A DNA stretch of 7,338 bases from positions 6,315 to 13,652 of the forward strand of contig DCVY01000075.1 of the NCBI GenBank assembly GCA_002327945.1, written 5' to 3'. Source of the DNA: Acidovorax delafieldii (lineage in GTDB: Bacteria; Pseudomonadota; Gammaproteobacteria; Burkholderiales; Burkholderiaceae_C). The notes under the pieces were generated by a model that did not search any database, was not told the DNA's origin, and saw nothing but the letters and a program-made list of their open reading frames with translations. A program made the position numbers and the translations under genes. Below, piece by piece: positions 1 to 5,085 of the stretch; position 1 is the first letter of the stretch, and each line of letters begins with the position of its first letter.

Positions 1-20
1 ATCGTAGGCTGTGCGCGGGG

Positions 21-39
21 AAAAATTTTTAATTTTTTA
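21..39 (+). promoter_or_regulatory. AT-rich block, possible UP element
   Basis: Nineteen A/T bases in a row, with A5 and T5-T6 tracts, stand out in otherwise GC-rich DNA just upstream of the candidate ECF promoter. If transcription starts near position 80, the block lies at about -59 to -41, where UP elements contact the RNA polymerase alpha C-terminal domains. It could instead be the T-tract of a terminator of a gene left of the window, because a GC-rich stretch precedes it, but no clear stem is visible. The role is inferred from position and composition only. Confidence 0.4.
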
Positions 40-48
40 CATGCCACG

Positions 49-74
49 GTAACCAAACCCGAACCGGTTGCGAA
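49..74 (+). promoter_or_regulatory. ECF (SigF-type) sigma-factor promoter for the bufferin operon
   Basis: GTAACC at 49-54 and CGAA at 71-74 are separated by exactly 16 nt. From memory, this matches the GTAACC-N16-CGAA consensus of Caulobacter SigF and related ECF sigma factors, which control bufferin (gig) operons. The -35 box lies inside the palindrome GGTAACC, and the spacer contains a second palindrome, AACCGGTT (62-69). Transcription would start near 80, giving a leader of about 100 nt before the precursor gene. The motif and spacing are seen directly; the sigma-factor assignment is by analogy, and the sigma and anti-sigma genes are not in this window. Confidence 0.72.
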
Positions 75-83
75 TTAACATTT

Positions 84-131
84 AGACCGCACTGAAAGCT
101 CTTCGCCGGTGTTTTGAGCAAAAAGCGGTCT
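84..131 (+). repeat. Inverted repeat in the bufferin leader
   Basis: AGACCGC (84-90) and GCGGTCT (125-131) are perfect 7-bp inverted repeats, extendable by a T-G wobble pair at 83/132. They enclose 34 nt that contain a smaller pairing, GCTC (98-101) with GAGC (116-119). In the mRNA this could form a branched leader structure ending about 40 nt before the ribosome binding site, followed by a pyrimidine-rich, unstructured stretch. It might protect the transcript or regulate it. No known riboswitch family is recognised and no function is claimed. Confidence 0.4.
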
Positions 132-170
132 GCGTTTCCCATCCTTTCTTCGTTTTCAACCTGCACTTCT

Positions 171-174
171 GGAG
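171..174 (+). promoter_or_regulatory. Ribosome binding site of the bufA2-type gene
   Basis: GGAG lies 7 nt upstream of the ATG at 182. It is the only good Shine-Dalgarno match in the leader and fixes this start codon, which also gives a complete signal peptide. Confidence 0.75.
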
Positions 175-181
175 TTTTCAA

Positions 182-475
182 ATGACATCACCCCAAGCCA
201 AAACCGTTTCCTCGTTTGCCCTGACCGCCGCTTTGCTGGCTCTGTCGTCCACCGCTTTTGCTGCGGATGCGCCCAAGGGCTCCATGGGCAAAGCCGTTGC
301 CGCCAACGACACCGTGCATTGCTACAACGTGCACGACTGCAAGGGCAACAGCGACTGCAAAACCACCGAGCACAGCTGCAAAGGCCAGAACGCGTGCAAA
401 GGCCATGGCTTCAAAGCCATGAAAGCCGATGCCTGCCTGAAGGGCAACGGCGTCATTGGCGACCTGAAGGGCTGA
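182..475 (+). CDS. bufA2: BufA2-type bufferin precursor peptide (copper-binding RiPP)
   Basis: This is a 97-residue secreted peptide. Residues 1-27 form a signal peptide with a hydrophobic core (about 11-22) and an AFA cleavage motif before A28. The mature part carries six cysteines (C47, C53, C59, C66, C72, C85), mostly every 6-7 residues, in the family pattern CKGNSDCK, CKGQNACKG and so on, with histidines and lysines between. Bufferins are ribosomally made peptides in which an MNIO enzyme converts cysteines to 5-thiooxazoles. The modified peptide is exported and buffers copper in the periplasm. The enzyme is encoded 7 nt downstream, and a SigF-type promoter precedes the gene. Which cysteines are modified cannot be read from the sequence. 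BufA2 rather than BufA1 (DUF2282) is chosen because of the repeated cysteine motifs and the lack of extra membrane helices. Confidence 0.88.
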   Translation: MTSPQAKTVSSFALTAALLALSSTAFAADAPKGSMGKAVAANDTVHCYNVHDCKGNSDCKTTEHSCKGQNACKGHGFKAMKADACLKGNGVIGDLKG

Positions 476-482
476 CCCGCCC

Positions 483-2165
483 ATGCGTGCGCCTCCCACG
501 CCCCTGGCCACCCGCGGCACCGGCTTTGGGCTGGGTTTGCGCACGCCGCATTACCCCGACTTTCTGGCGGGCCAACAACCGCTGGACTGGCTGGAAATCA
601 TCACCGACAACTTCCTGGTGCAGGGCGGCAAACCGTTGGTGATGCTGGACACCTTCCGCCGCGACTACCCCATGGCCTTGCACGGTGTGGCCATGTCCAT
701 CGGAGCCCCTGGGGGTTTGGACTTGGCGTATTTGCAGCAAGTCAAGGCGCTGACCCAACGCATCGAGCCGCTGTGGGTGTCTGACCACCTGTGCTGGATT
801 GGGCATGGCCCCGAGCAGTTGCACGACCTGTGCCCTTTGCCCTACACCGACGAAGCCGCGCGGCACGTGGCGACCCACATCCGCCAGGCGCAGGATGTGC
901 TGGGCCGCCGTCTGGTGCTGGAAAACGTGTCGAGCTACACGGCCTTCACGCACGACACGGCCAGCGAATGGCAGTTTCTGGCCCACATCGCCGAGGCCGC
1001 CGATTGCCTGCTGCTGCTGGACGTGAACAACGTGTACGTCAGCAGCGTGAACCACGGTTATGACCCCCTCACGTATTTGCGTGCGCTGCCCGCCCACCGC
1101 GTGCAGCAAATTCACCTGGCTGGCCACAGCCACCACGGTCGCCACGCGGTGGACACCCACGACCAGCCGGTGTGCCCGGCGGTGTGGGCGCTGTACGCCG
1201 AGGCCTGCCGCCTGTTTGGCGCCGTGGCCACCATGGTGGAACGTGACGCCCACATCCCCCCGCTGACCGAGTTGCTGGCCGAGGTGGCCGTGGCAAGGGC
1301 GGTGGCAAACGATCCCGCGAATGCGGTGGGGGCAGCGGCTGCTGCCCCCAACCCTGTGGTCTTCAGTGCCCCCACCGCGCCGCCCGGTGCCCCTGCGTTG
1401 CTAACGGTGCAGCGCGAGTGGGCCGACCATGTGTTGGACCGCAGCCCCGGCGTGCCGCACTGGGTGGCAGGGAGCAGGGATTTTTCGGCCGCACAGCGCA
1501 TGGGGGTTTACCACCACGCCTACCGTGCGCGCTTGAGCGAAGTGCTGGCCGACTCATACCCCCACACCCGCCGCTATTTGGGTGACGACACTTTCGAGGC
1601 GGTGGCCTCTGGCTTCGCCGTGGCACACCCGCCAACGCAGCGCAACCTGGGTGCCTACGGCGCTGGCTGGGTGCAGTGGCTGGCCAAAGTCCACCCATTG
1701 AACCCCGAGTTGCACGAGTTGGCCCAGCTTGAATGGGATTTGCGTGCGTGTTTTGACGGGCCCGACGCCCCCGCGTTGGACGCCCTCGCCGCCGAACGCT
1801 CCCAGGGCCAATGGTTGCAAACACCGTCGCCCCTGCACCCCAGCGTGGTGGTGCGCCGCATCACCACCAACGCGGTGGCTTTGTGGCATGCCCTGGCTGA
1901 CGACGAGCCGGTGCCCGCACCGCAACGCCTGCCAGAGTCCGGTGGCCTGGTGGTGTGGCGCAAAGGGTTGCAGCCGCACTTTCAAACACTGGGGGCATCG
2001 GCGTTGGGGTTTTGGGAGGCCCTGGCCAAGGGCCACAGCATGGCGGGTGCATGCGACGCCCTGGCCTGCGCCGCCACCCACGGCAGCGGGCCTGAGGGCA
2101 AACCATCCGAACTGGCCCAGTGGATGCGCACCGGGCTGGACAACGGCTGGCTGCGCGTTCAGTAG
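483..2165 (+). CDS. bufB: BufB-BufC fusion: MNIO (DUF692) peptide-modifying oxidase joined to a DUF2063 partner domain
   Basis: This is a 560-residue protein with two domains. Residues 12-270 are an MNIO/DUF692 TIM barrel (multinuclear non-heme iron oxidase). The family motifs are GFGLGLR (14-20), HGVAMSIG (67-74), SDHLCW (100-105), LENVSSY (146-152), LLDVNNVYVS (178-187), IHLAGH (210-215) and ERDAHIPP (253-260). Likely iron ligands are H67, H102, E147, D180, N183, H211, D224, H226 and E253, by analogy with MbnB-type enzymes. An Ala/Pro-rich linker (about 275-305) leads to a DUF2063/HvfC-BufC-like region (about 307-560), recognisable by VYHHAYRARLSEVLADSYP, the LGDDTF and AHPPTQRNLGAYG motifs and LAQLEWDL. 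BufC proteins are thought to bring the precursor to BufB. Both normally sit in separate genes, so the fusion is unusual. A GAAGGG (466-471) just ahead of the bufA2-type stop probably serves as the ribosome binding site, so the two genes should be co-transcribed and coupled. The product is expected in the cytoplasm, acting before export of the peptide. Confidence 0.9.
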   Translation: MRAPPTPLATRGTGFGLGLRTPHYPDFLAGQQPLDWLEIITDNFLVQGGKPLVMLDTFRRDYPMALHGVAMSIGAPGGLDLAYLQQVKALTQRIEPLWVSDHLCWIGHGPEQLHDLCPLPYTDEAARHVATHIRQAQDVLGRRLVLENVSSYTAFTHDTASEWQFLAHIAEAADCLLLLDVNNVYVSSVNHGYDPLTYLRALPAHRVQQIHLAGHSHHGRHAVDTHDQPVCPAVWALYAEACRLFGAVATMVERDAHIPPLTELLAEVAVARAVANDPANAVGAAAAAPNPVVFSAPTAPPGAPALLTVQREWADHVLDRSPGVPHWVAGSRDFSAAQRMGVYHHAYRARLSEVLADSYPHTRRYLGDDTFEAVASGFAVAHPPTQRNLGAYGAGWVQWLAKVHPLNPELHELAQLEWDLRACFDGPDAPALDALAAERSQGQWLQTPSPLHPSVVVRRITTNAVALWHALADDEPVPAPQRLPESGGLVVWRKGLQPHFQTLGASALGFWEALAKGHSMAGACDALACAATHGSGPEGKPSELAQWMRTGLDNGWLRVQ

Positions 2166-2405
2166 TGGGGTGGAGCCTCGTCGCGCAGGCTGCGCAAGGT
2201 GCCTGGCCCGCTGTCCGCGGCTTGTTTGCGCTGCTGCGCCACCTCGCGCAGCAGCCAGTCGATGTGCTGCTGCTGTTCTGCCACCAGGGCATTCAGGGTG
2301 TCCAGCAGGTCGTCGCTGTAGCTGGCTTTGATTTCCAGCTGCTCCAGGCGTTGCTCGGCCGCCCGCAGGCGTTGGGGGGTGTCGGCGTGGGGCATAAAGG
2401 GTCCA
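1554..2405 (-). other. Unexplained open extension of the FHA-EAL frame
   Basis: From the tryptophan codon TGG at 2405-2403, three codons past the EAL domain end, this frame stays open to 1554. Its upper part is the wrong frame of slyX and its lower part is the antisense strand of the DUF2063 half of bufBC, so the encoded residues are shadow sequence with no recognisable domain. A single change of TGG to TGA or TAG would end the protein at 364 residues, 7 nt before the slyX ATG, which is a normal operon spacing. It is therefore either a natural stop-loss, a sequencing error or, less likely, a true long tail. Confidence 0.6.
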
Positions 2406-3497
2406 GACCAGGACGGGGCGCCCCGTGAGGTAGCCTTGGCACAGTTGAAAGCCCAGGTGTTGGCACAGCACCGCTTCCCCCTCGGTTTCTACACCTTCAG
2501 CCACGGTGACTGCCCCCAGGTCTTTGACCATGTGCACCAGCCTGGCGAGCATGTTCTGGTTGGTGGTGGAGGCCTGATCGATGTTGCGGATCAGGGAAAT
2601 GTCGAACTTCACAAAGTTGGGAGGCACTTCGGCCAGTTCGTTCAGGCGTGATTGCCCAGCGCCAAAATCGTCGTAGGCAAACTTGATGCCCATGTCGCTC
2701 AGCGGATGGGCCATCAGGGCCATTTTGGCCACTTCGGCCACCGCGGTTTCATTCACTTCAATCACAAGATCCATGTTCGGAGCCACGTCCTGAATGGCCT
2801 CAAGCGAGTCGTACAGGGCCTCGGTGAACATCTCGTTGGGGTGCGTGTTCACGAACAACTGAACAGACCCGGGTATCAGCGCCGCTGCGTGCGCGCCGGC
2901 CATGCTCAGTTCCACCGTTTTGCCCAGCAAGCTGGCCAGTTCCAGCAACCGAATGGGGGCCTGCGGCAGCGAGGGGTGTTGGCCGCGGCCCAACGACTCG
3001 TAGGCCATGAGACTGCGGTCGTGAAAATCCACAATCGGTTGGTAGGCCGCTGTCACCCAGCCTTGGCGTAGCATTTCCCAAAACTCGCGTTCTTGCGGCG
3101 CAAAGTGTTCGGGGAGCGAGGCCGACATGTCGGAGATGACCGCCATGTTCATGAGATCGGTCGCCACCGTCGTCGGGTTGGCCTGATTGGACTTTACCTT
3201 GAGCCGAAACTCCGATTTGCCAAAGTGCAGGATGTCGTCGGCCGTCAGCGGCAATGCGGCGTGCGCGCTCAAGCGCTGGCGGTTGACATAGGTGCCGTTG
3301 GTGCTTCCCAAATCTGTCAGGCACAGGTTGCCACACCCCGTTCTGTCAATGCGGGCATGAACGCGGGAGGCGTCCTTGGAAATCAGCCGGAGTTTGCAGG
3401 CATCATCCCGCCCGATGTGGGCGGGCAGGTTTTCCAAGGGCACGAACAGGGCATCACCCCCCGTGGTGGCACCTTCCTGGAACCAGGCCAAGCTCAT
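1554..3497 (-). CDS. FHA-EAL c-di-GMP phosphodiesterase-like protein with an abnormal open 3' extension
   Basis: An FHA domain occupies residues about 8-100. Its phosphothreonine-binding signature is intact: GR (29-30), SRVHARI (44-50) and STNGTYVN (65-72). An EAL domain follows at about 135-362: YQPIV (152-156), ESL in place of EAL (167-169), N217, E247, YDDFGAG (275-281), K297, AEGVET (333-338) and CQGYLTGRP (353-361). The residues used for metal and c-di-GMP binding in active EAL enzymes appear present, so hydrolysis of c-di-GMP to pGpG is plausible. There is no transmembrane segment, so the protein should be cytosolic and probably controlled by docking to a Thr-phosphorylated partner. The ATG has a GGAG 11 nt upstream (3509-3512). 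The frame does not stop after GRP: about 285 further codons run through slyX and antisense to bufBC, with Ala/Arg/Gly/Pro-rich content unlike any domain. The functional gene probably ends near 2403; the end given here is the literal stop. Confidence 0.75.
   Translation of the reverse strand: MSLAWFQEGATTGGDALFVPLENLPAHIGRDDACKLRLISKDASRVHARIDRTGCGNLCLTDLGSTNGTYVNRQRLSAHAALPLTADDILHFGKSEFRLKVKSNQANPTTVATDLMNMAVISDMSASLPEHFAPQEREFWEMLRQGWVTAAYQPIVDFHDRSLMAYESLGRGQHPSLPQAPIRLLELASLLGKTVELSMAGAHAAALIPGSVQLFVNTHPNEMFTEALYDSLEAIQDVAPNMDLVIEVNETAVAEVAKMALMAHPLSDMGIKFAYDDFGAGQSRLNELAEVPPNFVKFDISLIRNIDQASTTNQNMLARLVHMVKDLGAVTVAEGVETEGEAVLCQHLGFQLCQGYLTGRPVLVWTLYAPRRHPPTPAGGRATPGAAGNQSQLQRRPAGHPECPGGRTAAAHRLAAARGGAAAQTSRGQRARHLAQPARRGSTPLLNAQPAVVQPGAHPLGQFGWFALRPAAVGGGAGQGVACTRHAVALGQGLPKPQRRCPQCLKVRLQPFAPHHQATGLWQALRCGHRLVVSQGMPQSHRVGGDAAHHHAGVQGRRCLQPLALGAFGGEGVQRGGVGPVKTRTQIPFKLGQLVQLGVQWVDFGQPLHPASAVGTQVALRWRVCHGEARGHRLESVVTQIAAGVGV
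2159..2395 (-). CDS. slyX: SlyX family protein
   Basis: This is a 78-residue, highly charged protein predicted to be almost entirely alpha-helical coiled coil from about residue 6 to 58, with heptad-like leucines and isoleucines (RLEQLEIKASY, LLDTLNALVAEQQQHIDWLL). It ends in the family's characteristic C-terminal tail, DEAPPHY. The length matches SlyX proteins of about 70-80 residues. Their biochemical role is not known; the name comes from a neighbour of slyD in E. coli. The start is ATG, with only a weak GGA about 7 nt upstream, so translation probably depends on the preceding FHA-EAL gene. The stop codon (TGA, 2161-2159) overlaps the last 7 bp of the convergent bufBC gene. The gene lies entirely inside the over-long FHA-EAL reading frame in a different frame, and it is the more credible coding frame there. 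Confidence 0.85.
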   Translation of the reverse strand: MPHADTPQRLRAAEQRLEQLEIKASYSDDLLDTLNALVAEQQQHIDWLLREVAQQRKQAADSGPGTLRSLRDEAPPHY

Positions 3498-3547
3498 AGT
3501 TTCAGTGACTCCGTTGCGCGCGACAACCGTGGCAAATGCGGTGCCAC

Positions 3548-3553
3548 ATTATC
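3548..3553 (-). promoter_or_regulatory. Possible -10 box for the FHA-EAL gene
   Basis: Read on the minus strand, these bases are GATAAT, one mismatch from the TATAAT consensus, about 50 nt before the ATG at 3497. It is the best sigma-70-like -10 box in this GC-rich stretch, but no good -35 hexamer lies 16-18 nt upstream. It is also flanked by GCCAC/GTGGC inverted repeats (3543-3547 and 3556-3560). This is a weak call. Confidence 0.25.
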
Positions 3554-3749
3554 ACGTGGCTGGGGCTGCCTGCCGCGCCCAGGCAGCGGGTGCAAGCAGC
3601 CCTTGGTCGGCCGGTTTTACCAGATCACTTCGCGGTCCGGTGTGGCGCTGAGGCTGGCCGGCCACGACATCCCCCAGGAAGACGACGAACTGTTCGCTGG
3701 TGTGGCGCGCGGCAGTCATGCCCAATGCCTCGCCGGTGGCGGTGTTTAA
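3552..3749 (-). pseudogene. Remnant of an IS630-family transposase
   Basis: On the minus strand, one frame reads LNTATGEALGMTAARHTS followed by EQFVVFLGDVVAGQPQR (recognisable from 3749 to 3645). This resembles the conserved catalytic-core segment of IS630-family transposases, which reads roughly LNTATGEVLG, then RHTS, then FVAFL, then VVASQP, just before the IHVIxDN catalytic strand. The similarity begins abruptly after unrelated sequence and ends before the DN motif. The frame then runs through unrelated residues to a TGA at 3554-3552. About 35 codons of a protein of roughly 340 residues remain, so this is a dead fragment. No terminal inverted repeats were found, and the family call is from memory of the motif pattern. 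Confidence 0.6.
3565..3587 (+). repeat. Perfect 8-bp hairpin upstream of the FHA-EAL gene
   Basis: GCTGCCTG (3565-3572) and CAGGCAGC (3580-3587) form a perfect 8-bp stem with a 7-nt loop, CCGCGCC. A wider 7-bp inverted repeat, GGGCTGC (3563-3569) and GCAGCCC (3596-3602), overlaps it. No T-tract follows on either strand, so it is not a standard intrinsic terminator. It sits where the -35 region of the possible FHA-EAL promoter would be, so it could be an operator, or it could be left over from the neighbouring transposon remnant. Confidence 0.45.
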
Positions 3750-4073
3750 CCTGGTGCAGTGTCCTGTTCTTGATGGAACTCAAGAGGAACTTGCAGAATT
3801 CCAACCGGAGGCACAGTGGAAGTTTTTTGATGCTCGATTTTTGAGCACATTCACATCCCCTGTGAACCTGTGGCGCGCTATCGCATCTCATTCTTTTGTT
3901 TTTGCCCGCAGCATATCCGGTTGATGGATGGCGTTGTGCACGTCCTCGGGCTGGATGACCGTGCAACTGAGAAAATGCGGCCATGCGTGTGCAATCGTGT
4001 GCAGTAGTTGGTGCACTTTTTCTGCACTTCGTGTGCGTTTTTTGCACTCAAGGCCCTCAAACAGGTTTTTCAT
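3750..4073. other. Stretch without a convincing gene, upstream of dusA
   Basis: About 325 nt with lower GC content than the surrounding genes. Short open frames occur on both strands, but none has a good ribosome binding site, a recognisable motif or normal codon use for this genome. A small hairpin, TGCTC-GATTTTT-GAGCA (3831-3847), is present without a following T-tract. The right third carries a cluster of GTGCA/TGCAC words. It probably holds the dusA promoter, but no convincing -35/-10 pair was found. Confidence 0.5.
3936..4047 (+). repeat. Cluster of GTGCA/TGCAC words upstream of dusA
   Basis: The pentamer GTGCA or its complement TGCAC occurs at 3936 (as GTGCAC), 3961, 3989, 3999, 4011 (as GTGCAC), 4023 and 4043. 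A related GTGTGC lies at 4031. Two copies form a tandem direct repeat, CGTGTGCA at 3986-3993 and 3996-4003, spaced 10 bp apart, about one helical turn. The copies near 4011-4047 alternate with T-tracts. This density over 112 nt is well above what surrounds it and suggests either an operator array or simple-sequence decay. Confidence 0.4.
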
Positions 4074-5072
4074 TTGAAAAATATCATTGCAAATCAACAG
4101 CTTAGCCCGTGGCGCATGTCCGTTGCGCCGATGATGGACTGGACTGACCGCCATTGCCGCTACCTGCACCGGCTGCTGAGCCGGCATACTTTGCTGTACA
4201 CCGAAATGGTGACCACGGGCGCGCTGGTGCATGGCGATGTGCAGCGCCATTTGCGCTTCAATGCCGAAGAGCACCCTTTGGCCCTGCAACTGGGCGGCAG
4301 CGAGCCGGCCGATCTGGCGCACTGCGCGCGGCTGGGAGAGCAATGGGGGTATGACGAGATCAACCTCAATTGCGGTTGCCCCAGCGAGCGGGTGCAGCGC
4401 GGTGCCTTTGGTGCCTGCCTGATGAACGAGCCTCAGCTGGTGGCCGACTGCGTGAAGGCCATGGTGGACGTGGTGCAGGTGCCTGTCACGGTGAAGCACC
4501 GCATCGGGATTGACAAGGACGAAAGCTACGCCTTCGTGCGCGATTTTGTGGGCGCCGTGGCCGATGCGGGTTGCACGGTGTTTATCGTGCATGCGCGCAA
4601 TGCCTGGCTCAAGGGCCTGTCGCCCAAAGAAAACCGCGAAGTGCCGCCGTTGCGCTACGGCGTGGTGCGCCAGCTCAAGGCCGATTTTCCGCACCTGACT
4701 TTTGCCATCAATGGTGGCCTGAACACCGATGCCGCCGTGCAAGAGCAGCTGACCGGGCTCGACGGCGTGATGGTGGGCCGTGAGGCCTATCACAACCCCT
4801 GGTGGCTGGCGCGCTGGGATGCGCTGTACTACGGCGCCCCTGAAAGCACGCTCACCCGCGAAGAGGTGGAAGCAGCCATGGTGGACTACATGGCGCGCCA
4901 AGCCGCTGCGCATGGCACCCCGTGGGCCAGTATTGCGCGGCACATGCTGGGCCTGCGCCATGGACTGGCGGGCTCACGCCGCTGGCGCCAGGTGTGGAGC
5001 GACCACCGCCTCAAGGGCCTGCCGCCCCAGGACGTGATGGCCCTGGCGCACGCCAGCCCGGTCGAGGCTTGA
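4074..5072 (+). CDS. dusA: tRNA-dihydrouridine(20/20a) synthase DusA
   Basis: This FMN enzyme uses NADPH to reduce uridine 20 and 20a in the D-loop of tRNAs. Starting from the TTG at 4074, it is 332 residues, the usual DusA length. DusA signatures are SVAPMMDWTDRHCRY (16-30), YTEMVTTGA (42-50), LQLGG, and NLNCGCPS with the catalytic Cys at residue 102 (codon 4377-4379). They continue with VKHRIGID (140-147), VHARNAWLKGLSPKENR, AINGGLNT and MVGREAY, the last two binding the FMN phosphate. A helical tRNA-binding domain occupies the last 80 or so residues. The start is uncertain. TTG at 4074 has a CAGG 8 nt upstream and keeps the conserved WR before SVAPM. ATG at 4116 has no ribosome binding site and trims the N-terminus to SVAPM; another TTG at 4008 is open but adds unlike residues. 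The gene stands alone and converges on the sensor gene downstream. Confidence 0.95.
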   Translation: MKNIIANQQLSPWRMSVAPMMDWTDRHCRYLHRLLSRHTLLYTEMVTTGALVHGDVQRHLRFNAEEHPLALQLGGSEPADLAHCARLGEQWGYDEINLNCGCPSERVQRGAFGACLMNEPQLVADCVKAMVDVVQVPVTVKHRIGIDKDESYAFVRDFVGAVADAGCTVFIVHARNAWLKGLSPKENREVPPLRYGVVRQLKADFPHLTFAINGGLNTDAAVQEQLTGLDGVMVGREAYHNPWWLARWDALYYGAPESTLTREEVEAAMVDYMARQAAAHGTPWASIARHMLGLRHGLAGSRRWRQVWSDHRLKGLPPQDVMALAHASPVEA

Positions 5073-5085
5073 TCCGGAGGCGCCA

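Noticed and set aside
188..544. Minus-strand open frame of 118 codons
   Set aside because: Antisense of the precursor peptide gene; Ala/Gly/Val-rich with no ribosome binding site or domain.
453..1253. Minus-strand open frame of 266 codons
   Set aside because: It is the antisense shadow of the MNIO domain, rich in His/Gln/Arg/Val with no motif, and the plus strand has a clear family match.
2652..3071. Plus-strand open frame of 139 codons
   Set aside because: Antisense of the EAL domain of the FHA-EAL gene, which has unmistakable motifs.
3093..3749. Plus-strand open frame of 218 codons
   Set aside because: Covers the antisense of the FHA domain and the transposase remnant; no recognisable domain.
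3831..3847. Hairpin TGCTC-GATTTTT-GAGCA as an intrinsic terminator
   Set aside because: Only a 5-bp stem, with no T-tract after it on either strand and no gene ending next to it.
3700..3924. Plus-strand open frame of 74 codons in the gene-poor stretch
   Set aside because: No ribosome binding site, no family resemblance, and its left end overlaps the transposase remnant on the other strand.
3888..4961. Minus-strand open frame of 357 codons
   Set aside because: Antisense of dusA over nearly its whole length, His/Arg/Ala-rich shadow composition.
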